Part shown: piece after piece, positions 17,918-25,724 of the stretch
How the letters are laid out: each line of letters starts with the position of its first letter
Position numbering within the stretch: position 1 is the first letter of the stretch
From: Novosphingobium decolorationis
GTDB lineage: Bacteria > Pseudomonadota > Alphaproteobacteria > Sphingomonadales > Sphingomonadaceae
Assembly (NCBI RefSeq): GCF_018417475.1
Contig: NZ_CP054856.1
Location: 1,086,001-1,150,000 of the forward strand
Reading direction: 5' to 3'
Length of the DNA stretch: 64,000 nucleotides
Program-made: the position numbers and the translations under genes
The notes under the pieces: generated by a model
Told to the model about the DNA's origin: nothing
What the model saw: the letters and a program-made list of their open reading frames with translations, nothing else
The model's database searches: none

Positions 17918-18245
17918 GGTGGGCATGCGAATGTCTACGCTGAGGGGCTCGGCATCCCCCTCCACGTGTGGGTCGCCCGGTCCTTCGCGCTCGGGCCCCG
18001 CGCCTATCGGCATATGCGATGTCGATAACGTGCTAATCCCCTTTATGCAGATGTACCCCGGCGCACGCCCTGATATCGCAGACCCTGCGAAGGCTCCCGC
18101 CAAGACGGCACGATACATGTGCAGACACATATTCATGACACGCTGTGATCGAAACATCTTCCCGGGAAACGAATGGCAGGACCGCCAAGGCCGCCCCCTA
18201 CTCCGGGATCACTGAATGCGGACACAGCGGGAGAGGGCAACAGCG
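17918..18245. other. 328-bp intergenic gap with no recognised gene
   Basis: The sequence between the sulfotransferase and pyruvyltransferase-like genes has an open frame on the + strand (17901-18215), but it overlaps the previous gene, has no ribosome site and resembles nothing known. A purine-rich GAGAGGG just before 18246 is the ribosome site of the next gene. No clear terminator is visible. Confidence 0.5.
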
Positions 18246-19460
18246 ATGAGAAAATTCGTGATCACCGGCATACAAATGCGAAACAAGGGCTCCCAGGCCA
18301 TGTTTCTCTCGCTGTATTACACCCTTCGCTCCCTCTATCCCGACTGCGAGGTCGTGGGGTTTGCCAACAAGTATGATCACCCGGAACAATACACCTTCAA
18401 CATGCTGCCCTACGACGACTACACCCGCCGTGTATTCAAGTATCACCTCAATAAGATCCTGCCCCTGGAATCGCTCCTGACCTATTCGGTCGGCCTCTGG
18501 AAAAAGAGCGACAAGTGGAACGGCAAGGTCCCCGCCATGGAAAAGGCGCTGCGCGAAGCTGACGCCATCTTCGATGCCAGCGGCTACACGCTCGGCTCCG
18601 GCTGGAGCAAACAGGCCGGAGAACTGCTGCTCCAGACGATCCGGATAGCCCGGTCCTATAACAAGAAGATCATCCTGATGCCGCAAAGCTTCGGCCCCTT
18701 CGACTGGGCCGATGAGGACAATTCCGAGTTCCTAGCCCGGATCAAGGACGAACTGGAATACTGCCTCAAGATCTACGCGCGCGAAAAGGAGGGGTACGAC
18801 TGCCTCACATCGCTTGGCCTCACGAACGTCGCCTTGTCGCAGGATATGGTCATCCGCGAAAAGATCTTCCCGACAGCAAATGACATCCATACGTCCCTGG
18901 CAGCCAAACCGTTCGATCTCCCCCCTGAAGATTCCGTCGGCTTCATCATCAACCAGAACGTCTTCCGGATCGGCGATCCAGACGCCGTCCTCGATCTCTA
19001 TGCGAAGATCCTCGACCGGCTCATCGATAACGGAGAGAATGTCTACATCATCAACACGTCCACCGCCGACACAAACCTTGTGAACAGTGTGCTCGGCAAG
19101 GTCTGCAAGCCCGAGCACATAAAGATCATAAGCGGAGAACACTCGAGCCCGACCCTGATCGAGATCATCAGCCGGTTCAAATACGTCGTTGCATCGCGCT
19201 ACCACTCGGTGGTGTTTGCCTACAGGAGCGGGGTTCCGGCCGTAATCCTGGGCTGGGCCAGCAAGTACACCGACCTCGCCGAGCACTTCGAGCAGCAGGA
19301 CTACGTCGTTGACATCCGGGACCCCGACACCGGCCGGATATTCCAGCAGATCGACCGCATGAGCGCGGAACACGCAAACGAATCCATACGCATCAAAGGC
19401 GCACTGGAGAGTATACAGACCTCCTCCGTCGTTCGCGAAGCGGTCAGCATTCTGGCCTAG
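18246..19460 (+). CDS. Polysaccharide pyruvyl transferase family protein (WcaK-like)
   Basis: A 404-residue protein of the PS_pyruv_trans family, with N-terminal MRKFVITGIQMRNKGSQAM and C-terminal SRYHSVVFAYRSGVPAVILGW, the family's most conserved block. Members transfer pyruvate from phosphoenolpyruvate to sugar hydroxyls as acetals, adding negative charge; some relatives have other roles. Codon use differs from the neighbours: more AT-ending codons and many Lys, Ile and Asn residues, which suggests a later acquisition. I chose ATG 18246 after GAGAGGG; an upstream in-frame ATG at 18216 is poorer. Confidence 0.85.
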   Translation: MRKFVITGIQMRNKGSQAMFLSLYYTLRSLYPDCEVVGFANKYDHPEQYTFNMLPYDDYTRRVFKYHLNKILPLESLLTYSVGLWKKSDKWNGKVPAMEKALREADAIFDASGYTLGSGWSKQAGELLLQTIRIARSYNKKIILMPQSFGPFDWADEDNSEFLARIKDELEYCLKIYAREKEGYDCLTSLGLTNVALSQDMVIREKIFPTANDIHTSLAAKPFDLPPEDSVGFIINQNVFRIGDPDAVLDLYAKILDRLIDNGENVYIINTSTADTNLVNSVLGKVCKPEHIKIISGEHSSPTLIEIISRFKYVVASRYHSVVFAYRSGVPAVILGWASKYTDLAEHFEQQDYVVDIRDPDTGRIFQQIDRMSAEHANESIRIKGALESIQTSSVVREAVSILA

Positions 19461-19642
19461 CTGCGCATGGCCCCGCGATGGCGATGGCGATGGCAACGCC
19501 AGCCTGACAGCCTCGTCGCCTCGCGCCGAGGCAAAGTCGGTTGACGCCGATACGAGAGGTTACACCTACCTTCCCCCTAGGCCGCCGTTTTAATTTGGCA
19601 TTTACCCTCATGGCCTTCCCGGCACGGCAAAAGGGGTATGGG

Positions 19643-21043
19643 ATGGAGCACGACATTCTCACCATTGATGGCGATCCCATCATGACCCAGATTCTCATCG
19701 AACAGCTCGCCCCACTGACGCGGCCGCGCGTAGCCGCGAACGCAAGTGAGGCGATGAAGCAGATCGCACGGCGCGTGCCCGACCTGATCCTGCTGGACAC
19801 CGAGTTGCCCGGCACCCACGGGATTGACCTGTGCCGTGCGCTGCACAGCGACGCGCGGCTTGCCCACGTGCCGATCATCTTCCTCACGGCCCAGACCGGG
19901 GAAAGCTTCGAGATCGAAGGTCTGGAAAGCGGCGCCGTGGACTTCATCTCCAAGCCACCCCGCGGAGCGGTTCTGCGCGCCCGCGTGAAAACGCAGTTGG
20001 AACTGGCCCGCCTGACCCGCGAGCTTGAGTTGCTCAACCTGACCGATCCGCTGACCGGGCTCATCAACCGACGCCGCTATGACGAGGTGCTGCACAACGA
20101 GCTGGCCCGCGCTCGGCGAAGCCGCGAACCGCTCAGCCTGATCCTCGTCGACCTCGATGATTTCAAGCTCTTCAACGACCAATATGGCCATGGTGCGGGT
20201 GACGAGTGCCTGTGCAAGGTCGCGCAGCTCCTGCAAACCTGCGCGCGCCGTCCCGCGGACGCAGTGGCGCGCATTGGCGGGGAGGAACTGGCCCTGATCC
20301 TGCCTCACACCCCTGCGGCCGGGGGCATGGAGGTGGCACAGACGATCCTGACAACTCTGGAGGACGCCGCGCTCCCGCACCTGCGCTCCCAGGTCGCAGA
20401 CCATGTCACCGTCAGCCTGGGCCTTGCCTGCCTGGAGCCATCCAGCGACATCGACACCGAAACCACGGTCGAGGCCATAGGCCGTGACCTAGGCGAACGT
20501 GCTGCGCAGGCCCTCTCCGAAGCGAAAGATTCAGGCCGGGCGCGCTTCGTCTATCGTTCGGGTCGCCGCCGTCCGGTACCTCCCCCGGAAACATCCCCTG
20601 AAAAAGATGCTCCCTGGCCCGAAATCAAAGGCATCGACAACGAGTTGTCGCACCAGCGCCTGTGTGGCAATCGCGAGCTGTTCATCACCCTTGTCGCCAA
20701 GTTGCTTGACCAGTTCGAGGACCTTGTAGAACCGCGCAAGTACGCGGACATGGAGGAAGATGAGGCCACCCTGCACTTCGCCCGCCGGCTCTTCAAACTG
20801 AAAGGGAGCGCCGACACGCTCGGCGCAACGCACCTGCAGTCCCTTGCCGCGGGTGCCGAGACGGCTTTGCGTCAGGCCGATGATGCGCAGATCGCGCTCC
20901 TGGTACGCACCATCCACGAGCACATGGACGAGATGCGCGCCAGCTGCGAGGCACTTTCCCCGCTCCCCTTCCAGATACCCAGCACACCAACGGCCTTCCC
21001 GCTGCGCGCGACAGCTGCCGGCAACAACATCGCTCGCCCCTGA
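19643..21043 (+). CDS. REC-GGDEF diguanylate cyclase with degenerate C-terminal Hpt domain
   Basis: A 466-residue signalling protein. An N-terminal receiver domain (1-120) has Asp52 in LLDTELPG and a Lys in ISKPP. A GGDEF domain (about 135-295) has an active-site GGEEL at 212-216, and the inhibitory RxxD site is Arg203-Asp206, so it should make cyclic di-GMP and be feedback-inhibited. The last ~115 residues match an Hpt domain, but the phospho-accepting His is Phe384 (RLFKLKGSADTLG instead of AHxLKGSA). AAGGGG precedes the ATG. It sits just after the polysaccharide locus, so c-di-GMP control of polymer output is plausible but inferred. Confidence 0.88.
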   Translation: MEHDILTIDGDPIMTQILIEQLAPLTRPRVAANASEAMKQIARRVPDLILLDTELPGTHGIDLCRALHSDARLAHVPIIFLTAQTGESFEIEGLESGAVDFISKPPRGAVLRARVKTQLELARLTRELELLNLTDPLTGLINRRRYDEVLHNELARARRSREPLSLILVDLDDFKLFNDQYGHGAGDECLCKVAQLLQTCARRPADAVARIGGEELALILPHTPAAGGMEVAQTILTTLEDAALPHLRSQVADHVTVSLGLACLEPSSDIDTETTVEAIGRDLGERAAQALSEAKDSGRARFVYRSGRRRPVPPPETSPEKDAPWPEIKGIDNELSHQRLCGNRELFITLVAKLLDQFEDLVEPRKYADMEEDEATLHFARRLFKLKGSADTLGATHLQSLAAGAETALRQADDAQIALLVRTIHEHMDEMRASCEALSPLPFQIPSTPTAFPLRATAAGNNIARP

Positions 21044-21179
21044 CGCCAGGGGACACATGTAACTGAGGCGGAGGCACGCAGTTCGGCACGGTGCAACCCT
21101 GCCTGCCACCTTCGGCAACCGCGAAGCGACTACTTGGTCTTCGCCCCCCGGGCAATTCCTGGACATTGTTTGGAAAAGG

Positions 21180-21255
21180 TGGTGAGCCCTGCTGGGTTCG
21201 AACCAGCGACCTACTGATTAAAAGTCAGTTGCTCTACCGACTGAGCTAAGGGCCC
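21180..21255 (-). tRNA. tRNA-Lys (anticodon UUU)
   Basis: The minus strand folds as a full cloverleaf. The 7-bp acceptor stem is GGGCCCT paired with AGGGCTC (one G-U pair), the D arm contains AGCTCAGTCGGTAGAGC, and the anticodon stem closes a CTTTTAA loop with anticodon TTT. The T arm is GCTGG-TTCGAAC-CCAGC. Discriminator A and the CCA end are encoded (21180-21183). Confidence 0.97.
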
Positions 21256-21285
21256 CCGACGCCGCTTTGCGGATCTGGTGGAGGC

Positions 21286-21828
21286 TCACCTAGGGGCATG
21301 TCGGGGCTTGGTCAAGCGCGTGTGTAACTGGTTGATCGACAAACCTGTCAGAGGATCCCGCCAGGTGCCCGCTATGGTGCGTGCCGGGGCGAGGACGAAA
21401 TCGCGTTGGCGGAAGACGGGGTGGGGCAGGACGAGACTGGTGTGTCCGTCATCCTCGGCCCAGGGGCCCGCGCTCCACAGCACGATATCAAGGTCAAGGA
21501 CGCGCGATTGCCAGTCCTGGCCGAGGCGCTTTCGCCCCAGCCGCGCCTCGATCGCGAGAAGTGCCCGCATCACGGCCAAGGGAGCCTGCCCAGTCTCGAC
21601 GATGGCGGCCGCGTTGAGGTAGCGTCGGCGCGAGGGGCCGACCGGGGGTGTCTCAAGGAACGGCGAAATCGCCGTGACTTCGCCGATCTCCTCCCCGATC
21701 AGATCCAGCGCGCGCGTAAGGACCCGGCGCGGCGAGCCGATGCGCGGGTGGCGCATGTTCGACCCCAGCGCGACGAGATAGGCGCCCTCCTCATCCCGAG
21801 CCACGCCATGCCCCGCCGTGCCGGTCAC
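21286..21828 (-). CDS. folK: Hydroxymethyldihydropteridine pyrophosphokinase
   Basis: A 180-residue HPPK that pyrophosphorylates 6-hydroxymethyl-7,8-dihydropterin in folate synthesis. Motifs are YLVALGSNMRHP (substrate loop), SPFLETPPVGPSRRRYLNAA, and RLGRKRLGQDWQSRVLDLDIVLW with the two metal-binding Asp residues in LDLDI. PHPVFRQRDFVLAPA closes the fold. The start is taken as GTG 21828, 4 bp after the aguB stop; an overlapping ATG at 21858 is an alternative. It is probably the last gene of a reverse-strand methyltransferase-aguB-folK run. Confidence 0.93.
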   Translation of the reverse strand: MTGTAGHGVARDEEGAYLVALGSNMRHPRIGSPRRVLTRALDLIGEEIGEVTAISPFLETPPVGPSRRRYLNAAAIVETGQAPLAVMRALLAIEARLGRKRLGQDWQSRVLDLDIVLWSAGPWAEDDGHTSLVLPHPVFRQRDFVLAPARTIAGTWRDPLTGLSINQLHTRLTKPRHAPR

Positions 21829-21832
21829 GCTC

Positions 21833-22708
21833 TCAGACGTCCTGCGCGATGCGGCCATAAAGCTGGGGGCGGCGATCCCGGAAAAAGCCCATCCCTGCGC
21901 GGTGCTTCGCCGCACGTGCAAGATCAAGCGTTGCCACCAGCACGCCCGTCTCTTGCTTACCGAATTCGGTGACGTAATCCCCCCATTCGTCGGAAATGAA
22001 GGAGTGGCCGTAGAAGGTCTGCTCGGTCCCGCACTCAGTTTCGACGCCAATGCGGTTGGCGGCAATCACCGGCATGCAGTTGGAGACCGAGTGACCGATC
22101 ATTGCGCGACGCCACATGCGACTGGTGTCGAGCGTGGCGTCGTAGGGCTCGGAACCAATGGCTGTGGGGTAGAGCAGAAGCTCGGCGCCCATCAGTGCCA
22201 TGACGCGCGCGCATTCGGGATACCACTGGTCCCAGCACACCCCCACGCCCACGCGCACGACCTCGCCGTTCACCGGAACGTCCCAGACCTTGAACCCGTC
22301 GTTGCCCGGGCGGAAGTAGTACTTCTCCTCGTAGCCCGGCCCGTCGGGAATATGGCTCTTGCGGTAGGTCCCCATGATCGCGCCGTCCGGTCCGATCACC
22401 GCGAGCGTGTTGTAGTAGTGGTGCCCGTCCTTCTCGAAGAAGCTGGTGGGAATCGTCACCTTCCACTTCGCCGCCAGCTCACGCATGGCGATGACGGAAG
22501 GATGAGCCTCGGTCGGACGCGCCAATGCGAAAAGCTCTTCCTCTTCGGTCTTGCAGAAGTAGGGGCCCGAGAACAGTTCGGGTGGCAGGATCAGCTGCGC
22601 GCCCTTGCCCGCTGCCTCCTCGACGAGCGCGGAGACAGCGGCGATGTTCTCGGCCTCGACCTGCGAGCCGAGGGGAAGCTGGAGTGCGGCGACGGTGATG
22701 GTGCTCAT
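21833..22708 (-). CDS. aguB: N-carbamoylputrescine amidase
   Basis: A 291-residue nitrilase-superfamily enzyme that hydrolyses N-carbamoylputrescine to putrescine, CO2 and ammonia in the agmatine route. The catalytic triad is visible: Glu44 (LPPELF), Lys117 (YRKSHIPDGPGYEEK) and Cys158 (GVGVCWDQWYPE). The block FRPGNDGFKVWDVPVNG and the C-terminal HRAGMGFFRDRRPQLY are diagnostic for AguB. The start ATG is 14 bp after the preceding methyltransferase gene. No agmatine deiminase (aguA) is in the window. Confidence 0.93.
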   Translation of the reverse strand: MSTITVAALQLPLGSQVEAENIAAVSALVEEAAGKGAQLILPPELFSGPYFCKTEEEELFALARPTEAHPSVIAMRELAAKWKVTIPTSFFEKDGHHYYNTLAVIGPDGAIMGTYRKSHIPDGPGYEEKYYFRPGNDGFKVWDVPVNGEVVRVGVGVCWDQWYPECARVMALMGAELLLYPTAIGSEPYDATLDTSRMWRRAMIGHSVSNCMPVIAANRIGVETECGTEQTFYGHSFISDEWGDYVTEFGKQETGVLVATLDLARAAKHRAGMGFFRDRRPQLYGRIAQDV

Positions 22709-22722
22709 GGGCCGGGCCGATA

Positions 22723-23574
22723 TCAGTCCCGCTTGCGGAAAAGAAGCGTCATGCGGTCGCTTTCACCGATGGCCGCATACTTGGCCTTATCCTGCTCCTT
22801 GAGCGCGAACTGCGGCGGCAGCGTCCACACGCCGCCTTCCCAGTTGGCGGGGTCCTTGGCGTTGGCATTGATCTCCGAGCTGGCGACGAGCTCGAAGCCG
22901 TTAAGCTCCATCAGCCGCACGACATCGGCCTGGCGCAGGTAACCCTTGCTGCCATTGGTATAGCTGAAGGGCGCATCGGCCTTGGCGCGGTGCTGGACAA
23001 CGCCCAGCAGGCCATCGTCCTTGAGGAGCGTGCGCATGGCCTTGATTTCGGAATCCGCGATGTTCCAGTTCATCATGTTGTGCAGCATGCGGAAGAGGAC
23101 GATGCGGTCGTACGAGCCCTTCTCGGCATCGGGAATGTCCTTCAGCGTCATGCCCGAGACCGAATCGGGATCGACGCCGGTCCATTCGACGACCTTGCCC
23201 GGAAAAGCCGCAGCCGATTCGGCGAGCTTGCTTCCATCGAAGGGCACCACGTCCGGGTTGAAGTAGAGGCCGGTCAGATGCCCCTCCTCGGCAAGGTAGG
23301 GGGCCAGCATGCGCGAATACCAGCCGCCGCCCGGTGCGTATTCGCCGACCTTCATGTCGGGCGCAACGCCCATGAACTTAAGGGTTTCCACGGGGTGGCG
23401 GTAGACATCGCGGGCGCGGTCGTCCTTGCGGGCTGGGGTGGCGGCCGCAAGTTCGAGCAGCGCCTCGCAGCCATTGCACGAGACGACTTCGGCGCCATCC
23501 TCGGCCGCATCAGCCGTGACCGGGGCCGCGATCAGCCCAAGACAGGTGGAAAGAGCAAGCATGAAACGGCGCAT
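22723..23574 (-). CDS. Exported methyltransferase-like protein
   Basis: A 283-residue protein with a clear Sec signal peptide (MRRFMLALSTCLGLIAAPVTADA). After it comes a class I SAM-methyltransferase fold: KVGEYAPGGGWYSRMLAPYL is the SAM loop, and a YDRIVLFRMLHNMMNW segment follows. The family (COG4798-like predicted methyltransferases) is common in Sphingomonadales but has no defined substrate. A methyltransferase in the periplasm is unusual because SAM is cytoplasmic. The start at 23574 has AGGAGG upstream; an in-frame extension to 23673 is not needed. Confidence 0.8.
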   Translation of the reverse strand: MRRFMLALSTCLGLIAAPVTADAAEDGAEVVSCNGCEALLELAAATPARKDDRARDVYRHPVETLKFMGVAPDMKVGEYAPGGGWYSRMLAPYLAEEGHLTGLYFNPDVVPFDGSKLAESAAAFPGKVVEWTGVDPDSVSGMTLKDIPDAEKGSYDRIVLFRMLHNMMNWNIADSEIKAMRTLLKDDGLLGVVQHRAKADAPFSYTNGSKGYLRQADVVRLMELNGFELVASSEINANAKDPANWEGGVWTLPPQFALKEQDKAKYAAIGESDRMTLLFRKRD

Positions 23575-23733
23575 CGGTATCCTCCTAGGCAGGGCGCGGG
23601 CTCCATCCGGAAGGGAGTGTCCACGCGCTAATTCCCTGAAGCGCGAACCTAGTGTCCGCCCGGCCAATGACAAGCACGGTTTCGATCCCTATCTGCACAG
23701 GGTACCCCCCCGATCACAAGGACAGGACAGATC

Positions 23734-24270
23734 ATGGAAACAGCCATCGTGGCAGGCGGATGCTTCTGGTGCACCGAAGCGGTATTCCGCGACGTCATCG
23801 GCGTCACCGAAGTCGAGAGCGGCTATATCGGCGGCACCACCGAGAACCCGACCTACAAGGAGGTATGCACGGGCGCGACCGGCCATGCCGAAGGCGTGCG
23901 CCTGACGTACGATCCGGCCGCCATCTCCTATGCCCAGATCCTCGACGTGTTCCTGGGCACGCACGATCCGACGCAGCTCAACCGCCAGGGCAATGACGTG
24001 GGCACGCAGTACCGCTCGGCGATCTTCCCCCTCGACGATGCGCAACGCGCCGAAGCCAAGGCCGCGATCGCACGTGCGGGCGAGGCCAACACGGCTCCGG
24101 TGGTGACCTCCATCGAGGGGCCCGCGACCTGGTACCCGGCCGAGGACTATCACCAGGAGTACTGGGAAGGCGAAGGCCAGCGCAATCCCTACTGCATGGC
24201 CGTGATTCCGCCCAAGCTGATGAAACTTCGCAAGAGTTTCCAGAACGCCGTAAAAAGCGAAAAGGCCTGA
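23734..24270 (+). CDS. msrA: Peptide-methionine (S)-S-oxide reductase
   Basis: A 178-residue MsrA that repairs methionine-S-sulfoxide in oxidised proteins. The catalytic GCFWC motif lies at residues 9-13 (nucleophile Cys10). Other marks are SGYIGGTTENPTYKEVCTGATGHAEGV, DPTQLNRQGNDVGTQYRS and YHQEYW. The family's usual resolving Cys in the C-terminal tail may correspond to the one in NPYCMAV. It stands alone on the + strand, divergent from the exported methyltransferase; an 11-bp inverted repeat lies 15 bp past its stop. Confidence 0.95.
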   Translation: METAIVAGGCFWCTEAVFRDVIGVTEVESGYIGGTTENPTYKEVCTGATGHAEGVRLTYDPAAISYAQILDVFLGTHDPTQLNRQGNDVGTQYRSAIFPLDDAQRAEAKAAIARAGEANTAPVVTSIEGPATWYPAEDYHQEYWEGEGQRNPYCMAVIPPKLMKLRKSFQNAVKSEKA

Positions 24271-24285
24271 CGCCTACCGTGCACG

Positions 24286-24314
24286 AAGGACTGTCCTTGG
24301 ACGGGACAGTCCTT
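24286..24314 (+). terminator. Perfect 11-bp inverted repeat after msrA
   Basis: The arms AAGGACTGTCC and GGACAGTCCTT enclose a 7-base loop. The hairpin follows the msrA stop and precedes the PEP-CTERM gene. There is no strong T-run, so it may be a weak terminator or a transcript-stabilising stem. Confidence 0.55.
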
Positions 24315-24398
24315 CAATTAACCTTTATACAATTGCCAAGTCCTAGTAAGCGAACCGAAAGTCCGGCATCCGCCGTTAACCCAGGTTTTCCTTACTCC

Positions 24399-25478
24399 AT
24401 GACCGATATTCGCAAGATTGCCCTTGGCGTGGCCACCCTGGCCGCAGCCCTCGCCCCTTCGGCCGTTCTTGCCGACTCGATCCCGATGGTCTCGGGGCTC
24501 GACATTCTGCGAACCTGGAACCTGGTAGTCCTGGGCGACCTCGATTCCACCTCGGAAGTCGAAGGCAAGACCTGGGTCGGAGGAAACCTCACCGGATCGT
24601 CCTCGAACTACCAGATTTCGGGCAGCGTCGACAATTCGAACGGCGTTTCGGGGCTGACCGTCGTTGGCGATGTCACCGGCAACATCAAGAACCTCAACAA
24701 CGGATCGGGCGCCATTGTCGGCGGCAACGTAGCGAGCGGGTTCAACCTCAATGGCGGCACGCAGACGGTGCTGGTCGGCGGATCGATCAGCAACACCAAC
24801 GTGAACAGTAACGTGGTGCAGGCGGGCCTTGGCGCCAGCGATCCCGCCTTCATCCAGAACCTCACCCAGCAAAAGAGCCTGATTTCCACCTCCACCCAGG
24901 AACTTTCCTATACGCTGGGTCAGATGGCGGCGACCAACACGGTCGCGATCAACGGCAACCGCGCGACCTTCACGGCAACGCCCGGAGCCGACGGTACGGC
25001 CGTCTTCAACATCACCGCGGCACAGCTCGACAGCGTGGGTGAGATTTCGTTCGACACCGGCGGCGCGGACACCGTCATCGTCAATGTCTCGGGCAAGTCG
25101 ATCACGCTCAACGACAACTTCCTCGGCGATGCGAGCGGCCTTGGCGAGAACGTGATCTGGAACTTCCCCGAGGCCGAGGAACTGACCCTCTCGACCGCGT
25201 GGAAAGGCTCGGTCCTCGCTCCGCACGCGAACGCGCGCACGGGCAACTACATCGAGGGTTCGGCCGTCTTCGGCAGCCTCGACCAGGACGGCGAGATGCA
25301 CGTGGGCACCTTCGCAGGTGGCTGGGACCCCAGCGGCGATCCCCACAGCGGCTCGACCTCGGGCGGCAGCACCTCGGGCGGAACCGATGTACCCGAGCCG
25401 GGCATGCTGCTGCTCTTCGGCCTTGGCCTGGGCGGCCTTGCCCTGATGGTGCGCCGCCGCCGCGCCCTCGTGGGCTGA
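24399..25478 (+). CDS. Choice-of-anchor A family protein with PEP-CTERM sorting signal
   Basis: A 359-residue secreted protein. The signal peptide runs to about residue 25 (ALAPSAVLADS). The body is rich in Gly, Asn, Ser and Thr, with repeated β-type segments (NLVVLGDLDSTSEVEGKTWVGGNL, NITAAQLDS), as in choice-of-anchor A domains. A Ser/Gly/Thr linker leads to the C-terminal signal VPEPGMLLLFGLGLGGLALMVRRRR: a PEP motif, one hydrophobic helix and an Arg cluster recognised by exosortase. Such proteins go to the cell surface or matrix and usually co-occur with exopolysaccharide loci, as here. ATG 24399 gives the signal peptide; the longer frame from 24279 does not. Confidence 0.85.
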   Translation: MTDIRKIALGVATLAAALAPSAVLADSIPMVSGLDILRTWNLVVLGDLDSTSEVEGKTWVGGNLTGSSSNYQISGSVDNSNGVSGLTVVGDVTGNIKNLNNGSGAIVGGNVASGFNLNGGTQTVLVGGSISNTNVNSNVVQAGLGASDPAFIQNLTQQKSLISTSTQELSYTLGQMAATNTVAINGNRATFTATPGADGTAVFNITAAQLDSVGEISFDTGGADTVIVNVSGKSITLNDNFLGDASGLGENVIWNFPEAEELTLSTAWKGSVLAPHANARTGNYIEGSAVFGSLDQDGEMHVGTFAGGWDPSGDPHSGSTSGGSTSGGTDVPEPGMLLLFGLGLGGLALMVRRRRALVG

Positions 25479-25503
25479 AAAGAACACCGGTGAAAGGGTG
25501 ATT

Positions 25504-25710
25504 CCGAGGGCCATCGCCCTCGGGCACCCCAAACTGTCTAGCACAGTGTGCTCGCGCGGTGCTGGCGGAGGTGGGAAAGGCTGTTATCCGGAAAATTGAG
25601 GGGCGAAGCCCCTCTAGAATGATCCGAGGCGTGCCCTCACCGCCCGCCCACGACATGGGCTGACAAAGGTGAGGTCGCCAGTTCTGGGGTCAAGGGGCGA
25701 TGGCCCCTTG
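25504..25710. repeat. Hairpin-ended intergenic element, copy A (207 bp, enlarged)
   Basis: The left end is an 8-bp stem CCGAGGGC/GCCCTCGG with CATC loop (25504-25523), and the right end an 8-bp stem CAAGGGGC/GCCCCTTG with GATG loop (25691-25710). Sequences next to the ends match the 113-bp copies (ACCCCAAACTGTC; AGGTGAGGTCGCC), but about 94 extra bases sit in the middle. These include another hairpin, GAGGGGC-GAA-GCCCCTC (25598-25614). It lies between the convergent PEP-CTERM and rsmB genes. Confidence 0.85.
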
Positions 25711-25724
25711 ATAAATGATCTCTT

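Noticed and set aside
17901..18215. A 104-codon + strand frame after the sulfotransferase gene
   Set aside because: Overlaps the end of the previous gene, has no ribosome site and looks like random sequence.
19474..19496. Short GATGGC tandem repeat before the diguanylate cyclase gene
   Set aside because: Only about three 6-bp units, which is common by chance in GC-rich DNA.
25504..25523. Interpretation of the repeat hairpins as simple rho-independent terminators
   Set aside because: Most lack a T-run on the correct side, the copies have a fixed 113-bp architecture, and one copy lies between divergent genes. Transcription end effects remain possible.
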